This document shows, piece after piece, positions 12,001 through 22,135 of a stretch of 64,000 nucleotides of DNA (position 1 is the first letter of the stretch; the number at the start of each line of letters is the position of its first letter). The notes below the pieces were generated by a model. It was given only the letters and a program-made list of their open reading frames with translations. It did no database searches and had not been told where the DNA came from. The DNA comes from Branchiostoma floridae (lineage: Eukaryota; Chordata; Leptocardii; Amphioxiformes; Branchiostomatidae). The position numbers and the translations under genes were made by a program. The DNA is taken from assembly GCF_000003815.2 (NCBI RefSeq), contig NC_049979.1:14867459-14931458 (forward strand). Direction: 5' to 3'.

Positions 12001-15000
12001 ATAAGTAGTTTTTGAGGTCACATGGTTGATATCCGCTATGTCTAGGGCAAAGTATTGGAAAGCAGAGCCCATCCCTCTCCAGATCCTTCCTCTGGGTTTA
12101 TGTCAGAATGTCTTTGAATCTAGGACCTCTGGATTCTCAGCCAAACACACTAATTGTTAAGACAATACAATGGCATTATGAAAAGGTGGAAATGGTACTT
12201 CGATTAAGATGAGCTTTGAAGGCTGTGTCTATGTTTGTCCAGTGACCACAGAAAAGTAGTCTTTAAGTTGATCATAAATCAGAATACACTCAAAATCTGT
12301 GGTTAAAAAACGTGATGCCGGTGCTAACAATTCCCCACCCTAGGAGAGGCACAATGGACGCGGCCACCACCAGGATGCTGAGTATCCATGTGCCGGCACT
12401 GCTCATCCCCACAACAACCGAGCTGGACATCGCACACAACGTACAGGTCGCCGCAGTGATGGGGGTGGGACTGGTGTACCAGGGGACCGGACACAGGCAC
12501 ATGGCAGAGGTCCTGCTACAGGAGATAGGTGGGTGGGGTTACCATGGTGATGGGGGTGGGGTTACCATGCTGATGGGGGTGGGGTTACCATGCTGATGGG
12601 TTGGGGCTGGTGTACCAGGGGACCGGACACAGGCACATGGCAGAGGTCCTGCTGCAGGAGATAGGTGGGTGGGGTTACCATGGTGATGGGGGTGGGGCTG
12701 GTGTACCAGGGGACCGGACACAGGCACATGGCAGAGGTCCTGCTGCAGGAGATAGGTGGGTGGGGTTACCATGGTGATGGGGGTGGGGTTACCACGGTGA
12801 TGGGGGTGGGGGTGGTGTACCAGGGGACTGGACACAGGCACATGGCAGAGGTCCTGCTGCAGGAGATAGTTGGGTGGGGTTACCATGGTGATGGGGTGGG
12901 GCTGGTGTACCAGGGGACTGGACACAGGCACATGGCAGAGGTCCTGCTGCAGGAGATAGGTGGGTGGGGTTACCATGGTGATGGGGGTGGGGTTACCACG
13001 GTGATGGGATGGGGCTGGTGTACTGGGGGCAGGGGATTGGATATTGGTAGATGACAGAGGCCCTACTACAGTGGTATACTGTTACAGTTATTTTGAGAGA
13101 AGAAAACAAGCGTTTTCTATGCATTTCTGCATTACATGTTCTCTTCCCTTCTGACAAGGTCACACAAACCTGATGGAATGAATGAACTCTTTATTGATCT
13201 TTATTTGTTGTACAAAATAAACGCATCTTTCATCGTTTGTGTCTTGCTTGTGCAGGAAGGCCCCCTGGCCCTGAGATGGAGAACTGCACAGACAGGGAGT
13301 CCTATTCACTGGCAGCTGGGCTGGCTCTGGGCATGGTGACATTTGGTGTAAGTTCTTCACTAGTTACTAGTATTGGTTTTATTGGTTTGTCACATTATAC
13401 ATCACAGACAGCTTGTTTTCTCAATGGCAGTCTTGATAACACTTAAGACAGAGTATTTGTTATGTTGCAGCTTGGAGGAGAGAGTGGGGGGCTGGCTGAT
13501 CTAAACATGGCTGACCAGCTGTATCACTTCATGGTGGGGGGACACAAGAAACCGCTGGTTAGTGAAGTTTGTACCATACCTGGATGTGTTTTTCAATGTT
13601 CCATATCATACCAGGTTGGATCAGCTTTTTAAATAAGGAATACATGTATCACATGTAAAGTGAGTTAAAGCAAGTAGCAAAGGTACCTTCAGAAGACAAG
13701 ATATGTGATGAAGATATGCACATGGAATAGCCAAACAATCATTTCCTCTCTGTGTTGTTCTTTCAGATGGGGCCACAAAAGGATAAATTTAAGTCTCCAA
13801 GTTATTCCATCAAGGTGACGATTTTTTGTTCTTTTCTCTCTCCATTAAAGTGTCCAGTTTTGTTGGAGTATCTTGTGCTCCATCTGCACAGTGATAAGTC
13901 ACATAAGCTGGTTGTTGATAAGGATTTCATGCTGGCATTGGAGGTACCTTTGGCCATACAGATGAGTGGTGTGCCCTGATGTAGATGGCCTTATGGTTCC
14001 TTGCACAAATGGATTATCTTATGTTGCTGTAACATACAGTTTCCACTTTCTTTCTCAGGAGGGTGACCAGGTGAACATTGATGTGACGGCTTCAGGGGCA
14101 ACCATAGCTCTTGGCATGATGTTCTTCCGGACTAACAACCAGTAAGGCACTTTAAGTATAGTTTTTAGTAATCCCATAAATGCTCTTAAAATCCCATTTT
14201 GACCATTGTACTCCAAATACCTATTAGGCTGTCCCAATTTATTTCCTTGGTTCTGTGATTTTCCAATGAGTAATATTTAACAACCAACAATTGGAATTGA
14301 TGTTATCTTACTTGAGTTAAATCAAACGTTCCATGGAAAGTGCATAATAAGACTGGTACAACAGGTTCAAATTTGCTGTAATCTTATGCTATCCATGAAG
14401 TGTTGTACATGTAACATACAAATGTTGCACTGTTTTGTCCCACAGATCTGTTGCCCAGTGGCTGTCTCCTCCTGACACACAGTTCCTCCTGGAGTTTGTG
14501 AGGCCAGACTTCCTCATGCTCAGGGTAAGTGTAACACCGTTCTCAATCATACTGTACACGTATGCAACTAAAATGCCATTGTATGCTTGCAGAAGCATTT
14601 CAGATATGTCTGTCCAATAAGTATTCAGAAATCAGAAGATAAAGTGATATATTTCGTGGTATAATGGCCAAATATGAGAATATGGGTAAATTTATTTAAT
14701 TTTTCCTGGTTCAGTGTTCCTCTGGTACAGCCACTAGTGTTTTTCTTAAGATTTGCTGTTTTGTGTCTTATCACCTCTAGGTGATTGCCAAGGGACTAGT
14801 GATGTGGGACAGCATCCAGCCCACTAAGGAGTGGATCTGGGGAAACATACCCAAGGTACGATGGTCAATGGATGTTTTTGAATTTTTAAAGGCTTGGTTT
14901 GTATTAGATAGCCAGTAATGTAAGGAGTTTGGGCCTTAGTTTCATGTTGCATGTCTTGCCAGTTCCATACTACTTAGTAAGAAATGGACTGGTACCATAT

Positions 15001-18000
15001 CTGTAAGCTGTTATTTCATTGTGATTTCTCCCTCCCAGATTGTGGAGCAGTTTGCCTTCAAACAGAAGAAAGAAGAGGTGCAGGCACAAGCTACAGCCCT
15101 GGGGATAGACTATCAGACAGTCAGGTGGGGACTGCTGTGTTTTAAGGTCCAACTTGTATCAAATTATATACATTGTTAATCACAAACATAGATGACTCTA
15201 AATTCAAATGATTTCACTCTTGTTTCACTCCAGTCAAGCCAAGGCCAACATCGTGGCAGGAGCCTGTCTGGTCCTGGGCCTCAGATTTGCAGGCACAGCT
15301 AACCAGGAAGCTTACCAGACTCTGGTAATGCTTTTGTGCTTTGGATCATGCAGACGTTGTTTCATGGATACTCCAAATCTGATGTCAGACTGCAAATAAA
15401 GCAACTCTGGCTGATTCTACAGTCAGATAATTTTAGCACATGTACTCATTTTTCAATAGTTGTATGACAATGTTTTATTGTGGTTCATTTCGCATAGCCC
15501 TACATGGTATCGTATTAATCCTACATGGTATTCACAGTGTGTTTGTTTTCTAGTTCTCATTTGCCAATGATGTCATCTTGCTGACAAGAAAGCAGTCACT
15601 TGTTGAGCAGGTAGGTTTGCTGTTTGTCCCCTTTGATTTTTGATTTTGGATGGCAATTCAGCTGCAAAATTGTGTTTGCAAAAAAAAGCTGCTTTTGCAA
15701 AATGAACCATTTACAGTGAATTCAGACTAAGGATTTGCATGAAAATCTGAGGTAAGTCCCAATCAATTTTAGTGTTGATTTGTTAAAGTTTAGTACATCC
15801 ATGCTACCTGTTTCCCCAGGCTGGCCGGCACATTGTGGAAGCCTGCCTCGTTGTGATTGTTGTGTCACTGTCGCTGGTGATGGCAGGGACAGGCGACCTG
15901 GGCGTCCTGCGAATCTGTCGGCACCTGCACCACCGCATGCTGCCGGAGATCACCTACGGGATGCACATGGCCGTCCACTCCGCACTGGGCCTGCTGTTCC
16001 TGGGAGGGGGAAGGTCAGTTCTCAGGGGGCTACAGCAAAATAATTACAACAGTGATGTAAAAATCTCCCTTTTTTTTGGAAAAGGAAGCCCTGTTCTAGG
16101 GAAGCCCGAGGTGAAGTAAGCATGCATGCAAGAGGAGAAGCCAAAGGGTTGAGTTGCATGTACTTCATGCTATGGTATGATGGTAATCTACATTATGTGA
16201 ACATTGTATATTGATAGCAAGTGTTTTTTTAACTTAACTATTGCAAAACAGCAGGTCTGCTGTGTTTGACATTGTTGTTACAATATAAAAGTAATTGACA
16301 GTTATCTATATGCAGTACCTACAAAATGTACACCTCTGATCTACCATATGTCATGCACAAGCATGCCGTTATAGCAAAGTTTGTTTCCCACGTATAGATA
16401 CTCCCTGAACACCAGCCCTGAGTCCATAGCTGTCCTGCTGTGTGCCCTGTTTCCCAAGTACCCTGCACACAGTAATGACAACAGGTAAGGACAATCTCAC
16501 ACCCAAAAGGTACTATAGTATACACCATATACTGTAAATGCATTTAAGTTTGCAGGGATTTAATTTCACGGTAGCGGGAAAAAGGACCTTTCGCAGTGGA
16601 TTTAAGTTCGCGGTAACATCATAGACTGAAGTCTAATACCATAATAGAAAAATATTCGCGGTGGTTTTAAGTTCGCGGTGGAGTGGTCACCGCGAAAACC
16701 GCGAACATTAATCCACCGCGAACATTTCTGCATTTACAGTACTTGACATAAAATGTTTGTTATATTGGTTATTTAAAATTCTATTTAGCTATTATTTCAG
16801 ATTTTAGCTCTGATGAAAGGCAATAAGGTTTGTAATTAGATTTTGGTGACATTTTAGTAATATATGTACTTTGTTTTACATTTTGAGCCACAAATTTTTT
16901 CTTTAGACCAACATTTTTAGGTCTGGTGCACTGGTGCATCTACTGTATTCCCAAAAGTGAATTTCAAGCCCAGTGATTATTTTATGTCCACTACCTGTAG
17001 TAACTAACAAACAATTGGAGTTACTAAAGGATTGTACATGTTGGTACCATGTGGGTACCTAGGCTAGTTGAAAGCAGTTTATTGCAGCAGATGTAAGGTA
17101 CCAGCATGTGATACCCAGACTAGATGCCAAGACCAAGCCACTTTAAGTGCTAATTTTGTAAAATTCTAGTATCAATATTTCATCAAAAAAACAGTTTGAG
17201 CTTATATCTCCTTCATGTTTGTTCTATTATTCAGGTACCATCTGCAGGCCCTCAGACACCTGTATGTTTTGGCTGCTGAGCCACGACTGTTGCTACCACG
17301 GGATGTGGATACCAACAAGGCCTGCTACACAAAACTGCAGCTTATCTTTAAGGTATAACTCCACTTGATCATTACAAGTACAGCATCTCCTTAGTTTAAA
17401 CAGACTTTCTAATGCCAACACATATAGTTGCCTTGAATAGGAATTTTGTATGAAATTGTCAGTCCAAGTGCATTATATTGATAGAGCTGCAATGTGCCCC
17501 TGTACTGCCCCCAGGAAACCCAGTGGCACAAGGAGTGCAGTGTGGAGACCATGGCTCCCAGCATCCTGCCAGAGATCAGCAGACTCAGACAGGTGCAAGA
17601 TTTTTTTTCATCGGACCAATTCACAGTTTTTGTACTGAAATATTATTAGTTTGGGCTTCTTATCATATCTACAAGTGTTTCTGATAGCACATTGTCATTG
17701 TGTTTCCCAGATTTCCATTCTGGGCCCCAGATACTGGCCGATCACCATTGACACCCAAAAGAATGCTGACATGCTCAGGTATCATTTAGTTTTTGTCATC
17801 AATTTCAGCATGTCCCTTCTTATTTGCCATTACTTGTAAATCTCAGGTTATTAACAGGTTTCTTTTTATTCCAAGTCCTTGTTGAAAATGCACCTACTGT
17901 TGATGTGCCTCCTCCAGGGAACTTCTGAAGAACGGTGGTGTGGTGTATGTTAAACAAAGAGCTGGTCACATGTCCTTCTCAGACGATCCTAAGGTACAAA

Positions 18001-21000
18001 TCTTTTCCCAGCCACTGTGTTTTAGTGTTGTTCAGTACATTTCTTATACATGTGTATGTATCTTTATACAGCTACTGCTATTATTGCCTTCTGGCATAAC
18101 ACACCAGTTTCATATATACATTCAACCATAGCTAGTGATGTAAACAACAAGAGCCTGTCACATGTAGGCCCTGTAGATCAAATAACCAGCTTACCTTGTT
18201 AAAAACTATGCAATGAAAAAGCCTCTACTGTACCTGACTATAAGAAATTCCACTCTAGAGAGAAATGTAAAGAACTCCATGTGTTAACATTCAGGGAACC
18301 TGATCTTTCATTTCAGGGCTTCAGAAGTCTTCTTGCTCAGAGTTCCATTGGTGGGGAGTCAAGACACCACTCAGTTACGGTATGTACACAGCATTTGTGT
18401 GGAGTTACATCCGACAAGGTAGCACCAGGGAAGAGACATAACTCTTACTGTTTTAGTATGTGTTTTACTAGTATGTTGAGGCAAACATGGGACAGGGTAG
18501 TATTTTTCACCAACCTGCCTTGTTGAAATTGCATCTCACAGTGCTTCATCCTCTGTCTATATTGTGTTCCAGGCGGAGGAAGTGAAGTCCTTTTCGTCAG
18601 ACCCTAATGTCGAGGCATTTGCTGACTACTTCTGTACAGTCAAGACAGACACTGAAAAGGTTTGTACATGTACCCGACAACAGCCAACTCTCCACTTGTC
18701 CCATTACTTCTGAAGTAAAGCCAGAAACATGTTACATATGATATTGTCCGGAGACCCCAATCTCACGAAACAGTGACTAGAATTCTTGTAATCATGGCAC
18801 TTTACATGTATGTGACATTGGTGCTTTGATTGACCTGTAGTTTAGTGGAAACCTTTCATTGAGATATCATGTACAGTAGGAGTTGTGTAGAAAGCCTTTG
18901 TTTTCTCTATTGTGTCTAATGTACACCTGTGCACACCTGTCCAGGAGCAGGAGAAGCTGTCCTGTGTGGCCTCCTTGTTGTATGAGTGCATCACCCAGGA
19001 GAAACCTGATCTGGTGCCAACACACCTGGCAGCCATGCAGGTATAAATGCACCTCTTCTGTACATACCACTACCCAACCAATGCCGTATGAAAGAGCCTT
19101 CATCAGGGTTTACAGGCTAGTTAGTTCATTCTGTTATTTGCGAACAAGATAGTTCAAGATAGTATGTGTGGAAGGACAACCTCAAGCCAACCGTTCACAC
19201 TTACGCCACATCTTCAGAAAAGACGCTGGAGCCGCATGTTCCCTGTTCAGGAACTTTATTCGAACCAACATACAACAAACATGTCTTGCCGTGTGGCTTC
19301 CTCATTTTTATGGGCTCGAATCAAAGATAGTTCAAGATAGTTACATGTTGGGAGAGGCCTTTGTCCATCCACAGTTTTGTTTTAAGGGGTTTTTTTCTAG
19401 GTCTGTCAATCAGTTTTCAACAGTGTAAACTTTAGACCAGGGACAACTCCTGACTGCCTCAATCCCCCCCTCTTGCAGGTGGTGGACAGTCTGCAGGTGT
19501 GTCCTAGCTCCTTACAGCTGGCCCAGGTGAAGCTGCTGCTGGCCTTCCACAAGGCAGCCCAGCAACAGGGGCAGGACCGGGGCAGGCCGTTGCTAAGCGA
19601 TGAGTTCTTACTCAGCCTGAGGAGCAAGATTGACAGTTGCCTGGACCAATGGCTGAAAAGTAGGTGCCAAGAATTCTGGACAGTCCTTCCAACTCTTATC
19701 ACTAGCATATTTTACACATATAAATCTGTTTTATGATAAAAAGAACCACAACACTTTCTTGTTGAATGAATTTCACCATGTCTACCTGCCTGCAGGGTCT
19801 GGCCATGCTGTTGGGAGGTACATCCGTGAAGGGGTCATCGCCCCTGACGACGGTCTGCTGTCCTGTTTCCTGGTGTTTTATAGCATTCCTCCTCATCACC
19901 AGCTGGTACAGTCAGGCATCTCCATGGCAACAGATGGTAGGTATTAGTGGAGAAATCTCCTAGCAACAGATTGTAGGATAGTAGTTTATATCCCCAGATA
20001 TGCTGCATGAGCAGAATTAGGATTTAGTTGGCCATAAAGAGCTTTAAAATCTGAGGGAACTGACAAGAGACCATGCAGACATGTCTCCATGGATAACATG
20101 CGCAAATGTGGTGGAGAAAAAAGAAATCTTATTCAGATAAACAAATAAATGATAGTCTTATCCATAATATCACATTAATATTATTAATCAATATATATAT
20201 TACAATGCTTGTATGATCTCTGCATTGGATCACTGCTTCAGCTCATACCCTCGCAGTCAGGCAGTCAGATGCTTACAACAAGAACTTGTTTTTCTTACTT
20301 CTGCTAGTCAATCAAATTTACTCTGCTTCAGATCTATTGTATGGTAATGTGTTTGTGTGTATAGCTTGCTAGCTACACCTTCCCTTAACAAAAATTCAGA
20401 CTTCACTGTATCTTTTCTCACAACAAAAGGTCCTATAATGGGCCTGCCATTAGCAGTCATTAGACATCTGTATGCTGCTAAAACAATTAAGACAAATCAG
20501 TGTATTGCCCTCGGCCTTTCCCAAGGTTACTAGTAACCATGGAAAGCTGTAAACAAGCTGCTGTGAAATGTAACATAAACCTTTGAGTTAAGTAAGTTTA
20601 GGGAATGGACAATTTTACAAGATTTTATTTTGTGAAATGTTTTCTTTCAAACCCAATTTCAACATCTGCAGCCCTCCACACTTCCCCACGTCTTGATATT
20701 GAGCCATTCAAGTACGCTGTGGAGATGTGAAAAACAATGCTCTTTTAGCCGTTGTGATTCATTTGTGAACCATATCACCCCAGCTTATGGTTTGTTATTC
20801 TTTAGGGACAGGTAGTGTTCTTTCATCCCTTGTGCTGTTGATGAAGGAGAGAAACATGTAACAAAGATTGAGTAATCTCATACTGCCACTCACGTTTTTG
20901 GAATGTGCAGGGGGCACGATCCGTGCCTTGAACTATTACAACAGGTTTTGTTACAGACCCTGACCTGATTCCCTTTCAAGTTCCCCCAGCCATTTATCAT

Positions 21001-21366
21001 GTTTTGTCTCCTCTGCTGCCATTTGTCAGGTTTTGTATCAGTTCACACAAACAAAGTATTGCGTTACTGCTGCCCATACTGGGTCTAAGGGCTCCAAATG
21101 AGCACCTGAAATTTGCAGATAAGAAATCGAAATTGCTGGTAAAACATGTAATGTAGGTGGGGGATTCAAGGCTTGGGTTTAAGAACTTCCATAAATTAGT
21201 CAGTTCACAAACACGATCTTCTGTTGTTGCTTCCCATACAGGCTCCCTCAGTATTCCTGAGCTGGTGCTGAGACTGAAGGAACTGAGTCTTCCCACCTCA
21301 AGTCTCATCAAGATGCTGTCTGCTCTGTCTTTAAGTCACCCAACAGAGACTCCTTCAAACAGATAG
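1..21366 (+). CDS. ANAPC1: Anaphase-promoting complex subunit 1, C-terminal three quarters (43 exons, 5' end outside window)
   Basis: Largest scaffold subunit of the APC/C, the E3 ubiquitin ligase that marks cyclins and securin for degradation in mitosis. Spliced, the window gives 1480 codons that follow vertebrate ANAPC1 (about 1944 aa) from the end of the N-terminal propeller to the C-terminus. Recognisable blocks are VVLLSPVPEL, SEWSLFV..MMGYNT, TMALPVGRGMFTL, AWIVYNKPKSA..NEHAGFLMALGLNG (4th PC-type region), HNVQVAAVMGVGLVYQGTGH, RESYSLAAGLALGM, FLGGGRYSLNTSPES and RYHLQALRHLYVLAAEPRLL. Exons: 1-38, 337-402, 815-958, 1353-1490, 1680-1740, 2026-2219, 2466-2540, 2699-2902, 3111-3181, 3509-3600, 5974-6122, 6477-6567, 6883-6913, 7924-8114, 8424-8491, 8782-8835, 9160-9266, 9456-9533, 9763-9855, 10064-10175, 10587-10777, 12344-12528, 13256-13347, 13471-13557, 13767-13814, 14059-14141, 14446-14524, 14781-14855, 15039-15124, 15234-15324, 15554-15610, 15820-16013, 16398-16484, 17235-17352, 17515-17592, 17711-17778, 17918-17993, 18317-18379, 18573-18659, 18945-19040, 19479-19659, 19796-19936, 21242-21366 (stop TAG). 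Phases agree throughout. The intron after 8491 has a GC donor; exon 6883-6913 is a 31-bp microexon. No break in the frame was seen. Confidence 0.97.
4595..4765 (+). other. Candidate captured host exon inside the MULE-type element
   Basis: A 171-bp stretch, much more GC-rich than the AT-rich filler around it, sits between a possible acceptor (CTGCAG, 4589-4594) and a donor (CAG|GTACAT, cut after 4765). Read from 4596 it is open for its full length and ends in a charged, helix-like stretch containing ITPRSIAHRKGDLAETAQQK and then KEGLDAFGSI. A neighbouring frame is also open. This is what a captured exon fragment would look like. The source gene is not recognised and it may not be expressed. 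Confidence 0.35.
4766..5021 (+). repeat. 64-bp tandem repeat, four copies, inside the MULE-type element
   Basis: Units start at 4766, 4830, 4894 and 4958, exactly 64 bp apart. Each contains TTTTTTACATTTGAATATGC and a CAAACTTGATCCAC-like box. The first unit begins at the putative donor of the candidate exon and divergence increases towards the right, with the fourth copy ending near 5021. Confidence 0.85.
7046..7601. mobile_element. Fold-back / MITE-like element with long internal hairpin, ANAPC1 intron
   Basis: A perfect 16-bp terminal inverted repeat, TTATTATCATATAGCC at 7046-7061 and its complement at 7586-7601, encloses about 520 bp. Inside, 7141-7192 and 7199-7251 form a near-perfect 52-bp stem with a 6-bp loop, including the box GAATCGACACCGGCAC. 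A 35-bp unit starting GAGCGAAACATATTCC is duplicated head-to-tail at 7284-7318 and 7319-7353. No coding potential was seen. The family is not identified. Confidence 0.65.
7603..7775. repeat. Second fold-back repeat adjoining the first
   Basis: The 173-bp block is one large imperfect palindrome. Outer arms GTTAATAACCCGCC (7603) and GGGTGGGTCATTAAC (ending 7775) pair, and inner arms CATAACGCCTGGTCCTTTGC and TATAGCAAAGGACCAGGCGT pair around a short core with TTCGCTTCGCTCACTCG near 7685-7701. It starts one base after the previous element ends, suggesting either nested insertion or one composite element. Confidence 0.65.
8492..8493 (+). other. GC 5' splice site of an ANAPC1 intron (GC-AG intron 8492-8781)
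   Basis: Frame continuity requires the exon ending ...CCAGAGGAG to stop at 8491, and the intron then begins GCAAGT rather than GT. The acceptor at 8781 is TTTTTCCAG. AG|GCAAGT is the strong consensus typical of real GC-AG introns, and no nearby GT keeps the frame into the conserved EDDDGMDTLDQE exon. Confidence 0.8.
10377..10418. repeat. Perfect 14-bp inverted repeat (hairpin), ANAPC1 intron
   Basis: TGCCATCCTGCGTA at 10377-10390 is followed after 14 bp by its exact complement at 10405-10418. It could be a minimal fold-back repeat; no function is assigned. Confidence 0.8.
10894..11926. mobile_element. hAT-like non-autonomous DNA transposon in an ANAPC1 intron
   Basis: Terminal inverted repeats TAGTGGTGCGTACCG (10894) and CGGTACGCACCACTA (to 11926) are flanked by an exact 8-bp direct repeat, GTTATTGC, at 10886-10893 and 11927-11934. 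An 8-bp duplication and short TIRs of this kind define the hAT superfamily. Sub-terminal regions are packed with CCGGTT/AACCGG boxes in both orientations, likely transposase-binding repeats. The 1033-bp body has no long frame, so mobilisation would need a transposase supplied in trans. Confidence 0.88.
12464..13050 (+). repeat. Tandem array made from an ANAPC1 exon end plus its 5' splice site
   Basis: The exon 12344-12528 ends ...GTCCTGCTACAGGAGATAG|GTGGGT. The following intron contains four more copies of its last ~65 exonic bases (reading GLVYQGTGHRHMAEVLLQEI), each followed by the same intronic start. Exon-like ends fall at 12528, 12664, 12755, 12869 and 12959 (spacings 136, 91, 114, 90 bp); a decayed sixth copy runs to about 13050. 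Short GGGGTTACCATGGTGATGG blocks are themselves duplicated between copies. Donors after 12664, 12755 and 12959 are intact GTGGGT; the one after 12869 is mutated to TTGGGT. Reading on from the true exon meets a TGA at about 12594. Confidence 0.92.
16532..16739. mobile_element. 208-bp MITE with TA target duplication, ANAPC1 intron
   Basis: Ends CTGTAAATGCA... and ...TGCATTTACAG are inverted and flanked by TA at 16530-16531 and 16740-16741. The body alternates TTCGCGGTGG-like words in both orientations (a CGCGG-rich palindrome). TA duplication suggests a Tc1/mariner-type origin. I recall closely similar sequences as a common short repeat in marine invertebrates, but that was not checked here. 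Confidence 0.8.
19146..19341. repeat. 18-bp direct repeats bracketing 160 bp, ANAPC1 intron
   Basis: AAGATAGTTCAAGATAGT occurs at 19146-19163 and again at 19324-19341. The bracketed 160 bp has no poly(A) and no inverted ends, so it is not a clear retro-insertion. It could be a local duplication or an old insertion. Confidence 0.5.
19937..21241 (+). other. Long last intron of ANAPC1, no gene seen
   Basis: This 1.3-kb intron separates the penultimate and last ANAPC1 exons. It is AT-rich with no open frame of note on either strand and no recognised repeat. The acceptor is TTCCCATACAG at 21231-21241. Confidence 0.6.
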
Positions 21367-22135
21367 CACTGACAGATCCTCTTTAAAGTCTTAGAGACTA
21401 AGAATTCACCAGAAATCTGATAAAGGTGTTTCCAGTGCTCACTTTTAGACAGCCTGTGGAAACTCAGACAGATAGCACAGACAGGTGTTTCCCGGACTTT
21501 CATATATGGTACTGCTAAGGTACCCTGACATCCTCCATTTCTTAGCAGCAATTTATAGGTTTATAGGTATAAAAGTAAACAATGGATCATTGTTGATAAT
21601 CTTTGTCCAGGAATGAGTAAGATTTAGTGTACATGTTAAGCCCCTATCATGTAAAACAGTACTGCAATAATCAATGGCAGGAGAACACTGCAACATTCTG
21701 TTTATTACTGAAATATGAATATACATCTTGAAAATTTTACTGTGATTTATGTTCATGTTTAACATTGATTTCAGTTCGAACTTGAGCATTTGTAAGGAAA
21801 ACCATGAACTTGATTAAATCACTGATGTATCTGAAACAACACTGAGTGACCAGGTACCTGGGCTAGCCAGCTTGTCCCTATAATTCCCAGGCAGACGACT
21901 GGCGTTTGCATTCTTTTAGTACTCGTTTACTCAGTTTGGATGCCCTTTAAGTAAAAATGCCTTCTTCAAAGACAAAAATAGCCTTTGATATAACTTTTTA
22001 CTCAAACTATTGACAGGACTAGGTTAGACTTCTGTAGACCTACATTTCTACAGGTATATACAGTGAATCATAGCAACAATTAATCGTAAAATCTTGTGCA
22101 CGGTCTACGTCTGTGCCAAATACCTCTTGATAAGA
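21367..22135. other. Convergent 3' ends of ANAPC1 (+) and the minus-strand gene
   Basis: After the ANAPC1 stop the plus strand offers ATTAAA at 21813-21818 as the only poly(A)-like hexamer seen. The minus strand offers AATAAA at 21706-21701 for the opposite gene. If both are used, the two 3' UTRs overlap by roughly 100-150 bp. No other coding was seen. Confidence 0.4.

Noticed and set aside
12312-13054. Open frames of 94, 129 and 145 codons on both strands across the ANAPC1 exon-derived array
   Set aside because: They are produced by tandem copies of exon and intron sequence in a repeat free of stops in some frames; the real exon ends at the conserved donor 12528.
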